Below, in pieces: positions 1 through 5,710 of a stretch of 9,962 nt of DNA. Every line of letters starts with the position of its first letter. The first letter of the stretch is position 1. The notes under the pieces were generated by a model. The model made no database searches and was not told the origin of the DNA. It saw nothing but the letters and a program-made list of their open reading frames with translations. This DNA comes from an uncultured Clostridia bacterium (lineage in GTDB: Bacteria; Bacillota; Clostridia; Oscillospirales; Ruminococcaceae). The translations under genes were made by a program, and so were the position numbers. The stretch covers positions 1 through 9,962 of the forward strand of contig CAMYUO010000032.1 of assembly GCA_947302065.1 (NCBI GenBank). The letters are read 5' to 3'.

Positions 1-229
1 CCCCTTAACCCCCGTTTCCGTCAAACCTCTCTTTTGCCGGCACCAACTCAATATTATGAGCGAGCTACAACTGCCTGCAAGACGCAGCTCGACCGTGGCT
101 CGCTGCTACGCCACGAGATACCTACGAACTTTGGTGACCGCTTTTACTTTGTTTCGTTACCAAAGCAAAATTGGCGCCAACATTGGCGCCTCAGAGATTG
201 CTTGTGTTATTGATAATCCGAGTTTGTGA
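1..229. other. Non-coding stretch with four consecutive hairpins
   Basis: No supportable gene lies here. Four inverted repeats follow one another: 61-66 with 86-91, 94-99 with 110-115, 129-138 with 156-165 (10 pairs, one of them G-T), and 173-180 with 183-190, which also forms two direct copies of TTGGCGCC 12 bases apart. This density suggests a structured RNA or a dispersed intergenic repeat. A 57-codon frame (56-229) runs through it but has no Shine-Dalgarno sequence. No promoter was identified, so strand is undetermined. I do not recognise the element. Confidence 0.4.
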
Positions 230-287
230 GTTGTTGGAAAGACCTCTTGAAAGAGTCTTTCTTCAAATCTTACTCTGAGTCTTAGTC

Positions 288-328
288 AAAAACAGGCATA
301 TGGGTCTTGTGCCCATATGCCTGTTTTT
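288..328. terminator. Two-way intrinsic terminator downstream of the Rrf2 gene
   Basis: A perfect 17-base-pair stem (288-304 with 312-328) encloses a 7-base loop. It starts with five A and ends with five T, so it presents a U tract in either direction. It lies about 75 bases past the stop of the minus-strand Rrf2 gene and would also stop plus-strand transcripts entering from the left edge. Confidence 0.8.
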
Positions 329-354
329 CATTAAAAGTTTTAGGGGTGGGGTTT

Positions 355-387
355 GGGGAGAGACCCTTTTTCAAAAGGGTCCTCCCC
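355..387. repeat. GC-rich hairpin, probable dispersed intergenic repeat
   Basis: GGGGAG (355-360) pairs with CTCCCC (382-387), and ACCCTTTT (363-370) with AAAAGGGT (373-380), separated by a small internal loop (AG opposite C). It is preceded by a G-rich tract from 342. There is no T run directly after it, so it is not a typical terminator. From memory it resembles short palindromic repeats scattered between genes in Ruminococcus-like genomes; only one copy is in this window, so that part is inference. It sits just past the Rrf2 stop codon and could also protect that mRNA 3' end. Confidence 0.45.
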
Positions 388-401
388 AATAAGTTACAAA
401 A

Positions 402-827
402 TCAGATTATATAATCATAGTCCGTCTTTGACTTGATAAGATCCTCGAGGGTTATGCCCGAGAAATATTCCTGTGTGACACGGTAGTAGCCTGCCCAGAC
501 CGAAAGCGTCGGGCACACGGCGGCGCGGTCGCATTGCTCGCTGCCCTCTTTCAGACATTCCACAGGCGCAAGGTTGCCCTCTGACAGACGCAGTATCTCC
601 CACAGCGTGTACTGATCCGGCTCACGGGTCAGCTTGTAGCCGCCGCCCTTGCCGTGCAGGCTCTCGATAAGTCCGCCCTCTTTCAGCGCAGGCAGCAGCC
701 TTTCAATGTATTTGAGCGAGATGCCCTGCCGCTTTGCAACGTCTTTCATCGGTATGTAGCTGCCGTTGCGGTGCTTGGCAAGATAAATGAGTATGCGCAG
801 CGAATAGCGCCCTTTTGTTGAGATCAT
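402..827 (-). CDS. Rrf2-family (IscR-like) transcription regulator
   Basis: A 141-residue DNA-binding repressor or sensor of the Rrf2 family, whose members include IscR (Fe-S cluster homeostasis), CymR (cysteine) and NsrR (nitric oxide). The N-terminus (MISTKGRYSLRILIYLA) and the winged helix-turn-helix at about residues 26-65, with the HGKGGGYKL wing (59-67), are typical of the family. Three cysteines, C91, C99 and C105, occupy the loop where IscR and NsrR hold an Fe-S cluster (spacing C-X7-C-X5-C against C-X5-C-X5-C in E. coli IscR), so cluster or redox sensing is plausible. No isc or suf genes are visible nearby, so the ligand and regulon cannot be assigned. The ATG start is supported by GGAGG at 834-838, 6 bases upstream. 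It is divergent from purC and followed by hairpins at 355-387 and 288-328. Length is normal for the family. Confidence 0.92.
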   Translation of the reverse strand: MISTKGRYSLRILIYLAKHRNGSYIPMKDVAKRQGISLKYIERLLPALKEGGLIESLHGKGGGYKLTREPDQYTLWEILRLSEGNLAPVECLKEGSEQCDRAAVCPTLSVWAGYYRVTQEYFSGITLEDLIKSKTDYDYII

Positions 828-847
828 ACAGATCCTCCGTTCTTTCT

Positions 848-860
848 CCGACTTAGTAGG
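848..860. promoter_or_regulatory. Palindrome overlapping the Rrf2 transcription start, likely self-operator
   Basis: Read on the minus strand the 13 bases are CCTACTAAGTCGG, a palindrome about a central A with one mismatched pair. Rrf2-family operators are usually AT-rich dyads with ACT...AGT half-sites, and many family members repress their own gene. The site falls just past the predicted start (around 862) of the regulator's own promoter, where a bound dimer would block transcription. The function is inferred from position and symmetry. Confidence 0.5.
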
Positions 861-868
861 TTGGTTTT

Positions 869-897
869 ATTTTATCACGCCGCCGGACTTTTGTCAA
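869..897 (-). promoter_or_regulatory. Sigma-A promoter of the Rrf2 regulator
   Basis: On the minus strand, TTGACA (892-897) is followed by a 17-base spacer and TAAAAT (869-874). The predicted start is near 862, giving a leader of about 35 bases. Confidence 0.7.
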
Positions 898-965
898 GAG
901 GCATCAGGCGGCGCAGTAAACATTAAGACAATGTAAAACATAAGCGAATTTTGTCAAAACGCATA

Positions 966-994
966 TTGCAATTTGTGCATAGGAGTGCTATAAT
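966..994 (+). promoter_or_regulatory. Sigma-A promoter of purC
   Basis: TTGCAA (966-971), a 17-base spacer, then TATAAT (989-994) preceded by TGC (986-988), an extended -10. The predicted start is near 1001, leaving a leader of about 38 bases. No purine riboswitch fits in so short a leader, and I see no PurR-type box. Confidence 0.75.
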
Positions 995-1038
995 CTTAAA
1001 GGCAAGAAAACATTATGCTTTTATGGAGGTAAATCAAA

Positions 1039-1881
1039 ATGGAAAAGATCATTTCCGGTAAAGTCCGTGAGGTCTATGACACAGGCAAGGACGAGCTTAT
1101 CATCGTAACAACAGACAGGATCTCCGCATTCGACGTTATCCTCGACAGCGAGATACCTAACAAGGGCGTTAATCTTACCCAGATCGCAAACTTCTGGTTC
1201 GATTACACCAAGGATATCGTAAAGAACCATATCGTTTCCACCAAGCAGGAGGATATGGGTCCCGAGTTCGCAGACGCTTACTACAAGGACAGAACGATAA
1301 AGGTTAAGAAGCTCAAGATGCTTCCTTATGAGGTCATCGTAAGAGGCTATATGTTCGGCAGCATGTGGAACGCATACAAGGCAGGCGAGGATTTCTGCGG
1401 CGCTAAGTTCGAGGGTGAGCACCAGCTCGCTGAGAAACTCGCACAGCCTATCGTAACACCTTCCACCAAGAGCAGCGAGGGTCACGACATCAATATCACC
1501 CGTGAGGAAATGGCTCAGGGTGCAGGTCAGGAGCTTGCACAGAAGATATTCGATATCTCTATCGCTCTTTACAACAAGTGCTATGACTACGCTCTGACAA
1601 AGGGCATCATCATCGCAGATACAAAGTTTGAGTTCGGTCTTGACGAGAACGGCGAGATCGTGCTCGCAGACGAGATGTTCACTCCCGATTCCAGCCGTTT
1701 CTGGAACGCAGCAGAGTACAAGGTAGGCGAGTCCCCGAAGTCCTACGACAAGCAGTTTGTTCGTGACTGGCTTATCGCTAACGACCTCAAGGGCGTTGAG
1801 CCTGCTCCGAAGCTCCCTGATGAGATCGTTGCAAAGACCGCAGCTCTGTATGATGAGTGCAAGGCAAAGATCACAGGCTGA
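1039..1881 (+). CDS. purC: Phosphoribosylaminoimidazole-succinocarboxamide synthase (SAICAR synthetase)
   Basis: This cytoplasmic enzyme of purine synthesis joins CAIR and aspartate, using ATP, to make SAICAR. At 280 residues it is of the longer PurC type (E. coli PurC has 237). Family landmarks visible are GKVREVYD (7-14), TTDRISAFD (24-32), the signature around LPYEVIVRG (95-103), the STKSSEGHD segment (142-150), and the second signature IADTKFEFG (192-200) followed by ADEMFTPDSSRFW (210-222). The start is fixed by GGAGGT at 1025-1030, 8 bases before the ATG. It is transcribed alone, from an extended -10 promoter to the terminator at 1927-1960; no other pur gene is in the window. It is divergent from the Rrf2 regulator, but the two promoters are more than 65 bases apart, so joint control is not implied. 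Confidence 0.97.
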   Translation: MEKIISGKVREVYDTGKDELIIVTTDRISAFDVILDSEIPNKGVNLTQIANFWFDYTKDIVKNHIVSTKQEDMGPEFADAYYKDRTIKVKKLKMLPYEVIVRGYMFGSMWNAYKAGEDFCGAKFEGEHQLAEKLAQPIVTPSTKSSEGHDINITREEMAQGAGQELAQKIFDISIALYNKCYDYALTKGIIIADTKFEFGLDENGEIVLADEMFTPDSSRFWNAAEYKVGESPKSYDKQFVRDWLIANDLKGVEPAPKLPDEIVAKTAALYDECKAKITG

Positions 1882-1926
1882 ACCTTAAATAATGATTTTT
1901 GATAAACAAATTTATTAAAAATTCAG

Positions 1927-1960
1927 CGCCCGAAACGTTTCGACGATTTGGGCGTTTTTT
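1927..1960 (+). terminator. Intrinsic terminator of purC
   Basis: CGCCC (1927-1931) pairs with GGGCG (1950-1954), continuing as AAA (1933-1935) with TTT (1947-1949) around a one-base bulge, followed by six T (1955-1960). Confidence 0.8.
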
Positions 1961-2025
1961 CGTACTTTTTTAATGAAGAACAAGCGGAAATATCATACAA
2001 AATGCTGATTTTATTGCATTTGCGG

Positions 2026-2054
2026 TTGACAGATAGTGCATTAAGTGATATAAT
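2026..2054 (+). promoter_or_regulatory. Perfect-consensus sigma-A promoter of the CWBR2-transglutaminase gene
   Basis: TTGACA (2026-2031), exactly 17 bases, then TATAAT (2049-2054), with TGA directly before the -10 (extended -10). Both hexamers match consensus fully. The predicted start is near 2061, giving a leader of about 44 bases. This implies strong basal expression unless a repressor acts here; no operator is apparent. Confidence 0.85.
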
Positions 2055-2104
2055 GAACGAAAGTTGTGTAAAAATTTTAGATAAAAAAACGGAGATGGAT
2101 TATA

Positions 2105-4099
2105 ATGTTAAAAAAGAGAATTCTTTCGACCGTTTGCGCCTTTGTTATGGGTATGAGCTGCTTCGCCGGAATGCAGGGTGCCTTTTCAGCGGACGAGGTC
2201 GGAATAACTGCAAGCGCTGCTACGGCAACGGTAAATCTGCCGATGACACGTATCAGCGGAGCAAACAGATTTGAAACAGCGGTAGCCGTTTCAAAGCAAG
2301 CCTATCCCAAGGGTGCTGCAAATGTTATCCTTGCGAGCGATTCAAATTATGCAGATGCACTTTGCGGTTCACCGCTTGCAAAGGCTCTGAGTGCGCCGAT
2401 ACTGCTTACGGCAAAGGATCTTGTTCCGAATGCAACAACGGCAGAGATCACAAGGCTCGGCGCAAAGAATGTCTATATCCTGGGCGGTACGGCTGTTGTT
2501 GATGAGGCTGTTGAAGCGCAGCTGAAAGAAAGCGGACTCAACGTTGTGAGGATCGCAGGAGATGACAGATACGGCACATCTACCGAGGTCGCAAAGCATA
2601 TGCAGCAGGCGACAGGAAAAACACCTGTCTCAGCATTCTTTGTAAGTGCGATCGATTATCCCGATGCTATCTCGGCAAGCTCTATCGCTGCTGTCAAGGA
2701 TTCACCGATATTCTATGTAAACAGGACGGGCAAACTTGACGACAAGATCAAAGAATATCTTGCAAGCTGCGGCAAAAAACTTGATGCTGCATACATAATC
2801 GGCGGAACATCCGCTATATCGAACAATATTCTGGAAGAGATAAAGCCTTACTTTGAAAAGTCCGGCAGATACGGCGGAGCTAACAGATATGATACGAATG
2901 CCGTTGTCAATACCGCATTCAGATCCTTCTTCACAGGCAAGGACATCTATCTTGCAACAGGCAAGGATTTCTCCGATGCTCTGACGGGCGGCGTGCTCGC
3001 TGCAAAGAACGGCTCACCGATAGCGATCGCTGATAAGGTGCTCACCGCAAAGCAGACAGAGTATTTCAAGAATTACGGCATCACCGAGGCAAAGGGCAAC
3101 ACCCTCGAGATCCTCGGCGGCGAAGGCGCAGTGACCAATAATACCGCAAAGGCTGTAATGCTTTATGAAGATCCGTCGCTCACCGCAACAGACGGCGGCA
3201 CGAGCGCAACGCTCAAGTGGGCAAAGAACAGCTTTATCACATCTTATCAGGTATACAGAGACAGTACGCTTCTGGCGACTATCACAAATCCTTACACGGT
3301 CACATATACCGATAAGACGATCAACAAAGAATCGTCATATAAGTACAGAGTTGTTTATAACTTCACCGTAAAAGGTCAGAAGTATGTTCTTGATGCTTCG
3401 GCAGAGGTAAAGCGCAAAGGCTTTGACTTCCGCAGCATCATGACCAAGGAAAACACCGCAAGGCTCAATTCCGAAAAGAACAATACCGCTAAGTCATCGT
3501 TCAAGACCGAGAACGCTCAGAGCGCAACGAGCACATATTCATACTACGACATCAAGATGCTCACAACAAAGGACTGGGCAACGCTTGAAAAGTTTGCCAA
3601 GGAGCATTTCACAAGCTCGATGACCAAGGCTGAAAAGGTCGCTTATACGCTCAACTGGATCAACAAGAACGTCTGGTACGGAACTGTCGCAGACGGCGGC
3701 TGGGCAAAGCTCGTGGCTATGGCGCAGAACGGTACATTCTCCTATGTAAACTGTATCTTCAACTATAAGATCGGTCAGTGCAACTGCTATAACGGAGCGC
3801 TCGTTTCGATGATGCTCTATCTCGGATACGATGCACACCTTGTCTGCGGATACCGCGGCAGAACAAATGCGAGCGGTTACGACAGAGGCGGCTCGAACCA
3901 TTGGCAGCATTTCTGGGGCGAGGTAAAGATCAACGGTCAGATTTACGTTATGGAAGCCGGCAACTACGGCGAGGACGGCGACTGGATGCATCTTTGCGAA
4001 CTTTACAGAGATGTTGAGGATAAGTACGAGTACACCGAGAACGGCAAGAAGATCACCGGCTGGCGTGGATATCTGAAAAACGGAAAAATAGTTCTTTGA
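2105..4099 (+). CDS. Secreted wall-anchored protein: three CWBR2 repeats, FN3-like domain, transglutaminase-like domain
   Basis: A 664-residue exported protein. Residues 1-29 form a signal peptide (KKR, hydrophobic core, likely cut after AFSA at A29). Three cell-wall-binding repeat 2 modules follow (about 45-145, 146-252, 253-352), each with an R-Y/F-x-T motif (R55, R155, R261) and an ILGG or IIGG motif (125, 231, 336). Family knowledge says such repeats bind wall polymers non-covalently. Residues 356-438 look like a fibronectin type III fold. After a Ser/Thr/Asn-rich linker, residues about 485-650 form a transglutaminase-like domain: C559 in GQCNCYNG and H602 in HFW align with the catalytic Cys and His. 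The usual Asp, 15 residues after the His, is E617. It may be a papain-fold peptidase or amidase, or a crosslinking enzyme; the substrate is unknown. GGAGA (2091-2095) precedes the ATG. It is transcribed alone. Confidence 0.88.
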   Translation: MLKKRILSTVCAFVMGMSCFAGMQGAFSADEVGITASAATATVNLPMTRISGANRFETAVAVSKQAYPKGAANVILASDSNYADALCGSPLAKALSAPILLTAKDLVPNATTAEITRLGAKNVYILGGTAVVDEAVEAQLKESGLNVVRIAGDDRYGTSTEVAKHMQQATGKTPVSAFFVSAIDYPDAISASSIAAVKDSPIFYVNRTGKLDDKIKEYLASCGKKLDAAYIIGGTSAISNNILEEIKPYFEKSGRYGGANRYDTNAVVNTAFRSFFTGKDIYLATGKDFSDALTGGVLAAKNGSPIAIADKVLTAKQTEYFKNYGITEAKGNTLEILGGEGAVTNNTAKAVMLYEDPSLTATDGGTSATLKWAKNSFITSYQVYRDSTLLATITNPYTVTYTDKTINKESSYKYRVVYNFTVKGQKYVLDASAEVKRKGFDFRSIMTKENTARLNSEKNNTAKSSFKTENAQSATSTYSYYDIKMLTTKDWATLEKFAKEHFTSSMTKAEKVAYTLNWINKNVWYGTVADGGWAKLVAMAQNGTFSYVNCIFNYKIGQCNCYNGALVSMMLYLGYDAHLVCGYRGRTNASGYDRGGSNHWQHFWGEVKINGQIYVMEAGNYGEDGDWMHLCELYRDVEDKYEYTENGKKITGWRGYLKNGKIVL

Positions 4100-4100
4100 T

Positions 4101-4140
4101 AAAAAATAAACTGCTGTATCGCTCTGATACAGCAGTTTTT
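4101..4140. terminator. Two-way terminator between the CWBR2 gene and fruK
   Basis: A 13-base-pair stem (4108-4120 with 4126-4138) has a 5-base loop, an A-rich tract to the left (4101-4110) and five T to the right (4136-4140). It lies one base past the CWBR2 stop and 10 bases past the fruK stop, so it serves both convergent genes. Confidence 0.85.
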
Positions 4141-4149
4141 GTGTTTATG

Positions 4150-5058
4150 TCAGTTTTCGAGCTGTGCAAGCAGCTCGGTGATAAGCTCTTTCTTCGCTGT
4201 GCCGACAGAAAACGCCGTCGCACCGCCGCAGGCAGTCGCCAGACGCAGTGCATAGTCATAGTCATCAGTCTGCGCAAAGCCCGCAATAAAACCTGCAAGC
4301 ATCGAGTCGCCCGCACCGACAGAGCTGACCACCTGCCCTTTGCAGATGCCCTGCCTGTGCAGCTTTCCGTTCTCGTCAAGCAGCAGTGAGCCGTCCTTTG
4401 CCATCGAAACGAGCACGTTGCGTGCGCCCTTGCTTTGCAGTTCACGGGCACATTCGGCTATCTGCTCGTCTGTCGTGAGCGTTTTCCCGAATATCTGTCC
4501 CAGCTCGTGAGAGTTCGGCTTTATCACAAAGGGTCTGAACCGCAGCGTTTCCATAAGCAGACTACCCTCTGCATCAACGGCAGCCGATATGTCACTGCCC
4601 GAGAGCCGTTCAAGTATGCGGCTGTAAACGTCCTGCGGCATGCTCTGCGGAACGCTGCCCGCAAGCACTATCGTGTCGCCGTCTTTTATCTGCGAAAGCC
4701 TGCCGTAAAACTCATCAAGCTCGCTTTCACTGATGTCGGGACCTCTGCCGTTTATCTCCGTCTCGCTGTCAGCGCTTATCTTCACGTTGATGCGTGAGTT
4801 GCCCTTTGAAAGCCTCACAAGGTCTGTCGGCACGCCTTTTTCTTCAAGTCCGTCAGCAATAGCCTTTCCCGTAAAGCCTGCGCAGAAGCCGAGCGCCGTC
4901 GTCTCACAGCCAAGCTCACGCAGTACGCAGGAAACGTTGATGCCTTTGCCGCCGAATGTCATCTGTTCGCTCTGGCACCTGTTCACAGCGCCTGTTTGCA
5001 GGTTTTCAAGTGATACAGTGTAATCTATCGCAGGGTTAAAGGTCACGGTGTATATCAT
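4150..5058 (-). CDS. fruK: 1-phosphofructokinase, PfkB (ribokinase) family
   Basis: This cytoplasmic sugar kinase phosphorylates fructose 1-phosphate to fructose 1,6-bisphosphate with ATP. With the ATG at 5058 it has 302 residues, normal for FruK. MIYTVTFNPAIDYTV (1-15) is typical of the FruK/LacC branch. PfkB signature 1 is at 36-50 (GGKGINVSCVLRELG), and signature 2, with the anion hole and catalytic base, is GAGDS (248-252, base D251). LacC (tagatose-6-phosphate kinase) is the main alternative; no lac or fru PTS genes are in the window to decide. An in-frame TTG at 5064-5062 lies directly against the AGGAGG at 5065-5070, too close to be used, whereas the ATG is 6 bases away. The gene is second in an operon, 10 bases after the membrane protein stop. 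Confidence 0.85.
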   Translation of the reverse strand: MIYTVTFNPAIDYTVSLENLQTGAVNRCQSEQMTFGGKGINVSCVLRELGCETTALGFCAGFTGKAIADGLEEKGVPTDLVRLSKGNSRINVKISADSETEINGRGPDISESELDEFYGRLSQIKDGDTIVLAGSVPQSMPQDVYSRILERLSGSDISAAVDAEGSLLMETLRFRPFVIKPNSHELGQIFGKTLTTDEQIAECARELQSKGARNVLVSMAKDGSLLLDENGKLHRQGICKGQVVSSVGAGDSMLAGFIAGFAQTDDYDYALRLATACGGATAFSVGTAKKELITELLAQLEN

Positions 5059-5064
5059 CTGCAA

Positions 5065-5070
5065 CCTCCT
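5065..5070 (-). promoter_or_regulatory. Ribosome binding site of fruK overlapping the upstream stop codon
   Basis: AGGAGG on the minus strand, 6 bases before the ATG at 5058. It shares bases 5069-5070 with the TAG stop (5071-5069) of the preceding membrane protein gene, so translation of the two genes may be coupled. It decides the fruK start against the TTG at 5064. Confidence 0.85.
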
Positions 5071-5341
5071 ATTCGGTCAGAAGCAGCACCAGCACCGAGT
5101 CAACGACTATGATGCCGATGATGAACCACAGCGAAAAGCCGACGTAAAGCTGGAATGCGATGACTGCGAACACTGTGCCGAGTATCGTGCAGAGCACGCC
5201 GATGCCCGAGTTTTTCTTCTTTTCCGAGCGCAGACGCTTTACCACGGCGAGCAAGGCAAATATGAACATGACACACGATATCACCGCAGCCACGACAGCT
5301 ACTGTTGAAAATACCGAGGTGATGCCGTTATCTTCTGGCAT
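5069..5341 (-). CDS. Small membrane protein of unknown function, cotranscribed with fruK
   Basis: A 90-residue integral membrane protein that I do not recognise. Hydrophobic segments lie at about 9-34, 46-66 and 70-88, and a basic loop, KRLRSEKKK, at 35-43. The positive-inside rule puts that loop in the cytoplasm, the N-terminus outside and, with three segments, the C-terminus outside. There is no signal peptide, enzyme motif or conserved cysteine pattern. The ATG is backed by GGAGG (5348-5352), 6 bases upstream. It is the first gene of a two-gene operon with fruK, starting from the promoter at 5515-5543 after a leader of about 167 bases. Cotranscription hints at a link with sugar use, but the sequence does not resemble a PTS or other transporter subunit, so no function is assigned. 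Confidence 0.75.
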   Translation of the reverse strand: MPEDNGITSVFSTVAVVAAVISCVMFIFALLAVVKRLRSEKKKNSGIGVLCTILGTVFAVIAFQLYVGFSLWFIIGIIVVDSVLVLLLTE

Positions 5342-5514
5342 AAATATCCTCCATTCGATCGTTTTATATGCAAGTAAGTTGTAATCTTATCCGATTTGGG
5401 TGCGAGCATTAAGCGCAGCCGAGCGTTATCACAAAATGAAAACCCGGAGCAGCACAAAGGCTGTTGTCATTACAAACTAATTTGCGACGGACAAGCGTAC
5501 CGCCGCTGCGGTAT

Positions 5515-5543
5515 AGTATAACACAATTGCTCTGCTCCGTCAA
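5515..5543 (-). promoter_or_regulatory. Sigma-A promoter of the membrane protein-fruK operon
   Basis: On the minus strand, TTGACG (5538-5543), a 17-base spacer, then TATACT (5515-5520). The predicted start is near 5508, about 167 bases before the first ATG, which is a long leader for this window. Confidence 0.7.
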
Positions 5544-5556
5544 GATAAGGCAAAAT

Positions 5557-5590
5557 AAACAATATGCGCTCAGCGCAGAGAGCGTTGTTT
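5557..5590. other. Imperfect dyad between divergent promoters
   Basis: AAACAA (5557-5562) pairs with TTGTTT (5585-5590) and CGCTC (5567-5571) with GAGCG (5580-5584), with TATG bulged out (5563-5566). It lies upstream of both divergent promoters, so it is probably not transcribed from either and would act as DNA. It overlaps the right copy of the 11-base inverted repeat. Confidence 0.3.
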
Positions 5591-5629
5591 TGTGATAAAG
5601 GAAAAAAATAAAAAAATCGGCGATACGGC

Positions 5630-5658
5630 TTGCAATTGGCTGAATAATGGTGTATAAT
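5630..5658 (+). promoter_or_regulatory. Sigma-A promoter of the L,D-transpeptidase gene
   Basis: TTGCAA (5630-5635), a 17-base spacer, then TATAAT (5653-5658). The predicted start is near 5665, giving a leader of about 46 bases. Confidence 0.75.
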
Positions 5659-5696
5659 ATTCTTACTTAACGTTTATTGTAGGATATTCGCAAAAC

Positions 5697-5703
5697 AAAG
5701 GGG
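5697..5703 (+). promoter_or_regulatory. Ribosome binding site that fixes the L,D-transpeptidase start
   Basis: AAAGGGG lies 7 bases before the ATG at 5711. The in-frame TTG at 5705 is only one base from it, so the ATG is the real start. Confidence 0.7.
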
Positions 5704-5710
5704 TTTGACG

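Larger units (their letters stand above)
5426..5598. repeat. 11-base inverted repeat bracketing the minus-strand promoter in a divergent intergenic region
   Basis: TTATCACAAAA (5426-5436) recurs inverted as TTTTGTGATAA (5588-5598), both exact. The right copy lies between the two divergent promoters; the left lies inside the leader of the membrane protein operon. Paired distant sites like this can be operators that support DNA looping. The rest of this 369-base gene-free stretch (5342-5710) holds the two promoters, a leader hairpin at 5484-5490 with 5500-5506 just after the predicted minus-strand start, and a dyad at 5557-5590. Confidence 0.35.

Noticed and set aside
56..229. Plus-strand reading frame of 57 codons through the left-edge hairpins
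   Set aside because: It has no Shine-Dalgarno before the ATG, no recognisable domain, and the sequence is better explained by four consecutive stems. It is probably translated noise from a repeat or RNA.
995..1038. Purine riboswitch or PurR box controlling purC
   Set aside because: The predicted leader is only about 38 bases and holds no such element.
1948..2274. Plus-strand reading frame of 108 codons after purC
   Set aside because: It begins inside the purC terminator, runs through the consensus promoter at 2026-2054, and overlaps the signal peptide region of the CWBR2 gene in another frame.
5062..5064. TTG as start of fruK
   Set aside because: It touches the AGGAGG site with no spacing; the ATG at 5058 has a normal 6-base spacing and gives the usual FruK N-terminus.
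5705..5707. TTG as start of the L,D-transpeptidase
   Set aside because: It is one base from the AAAGGGG site; the ATG at 5711 is 7 bases away.
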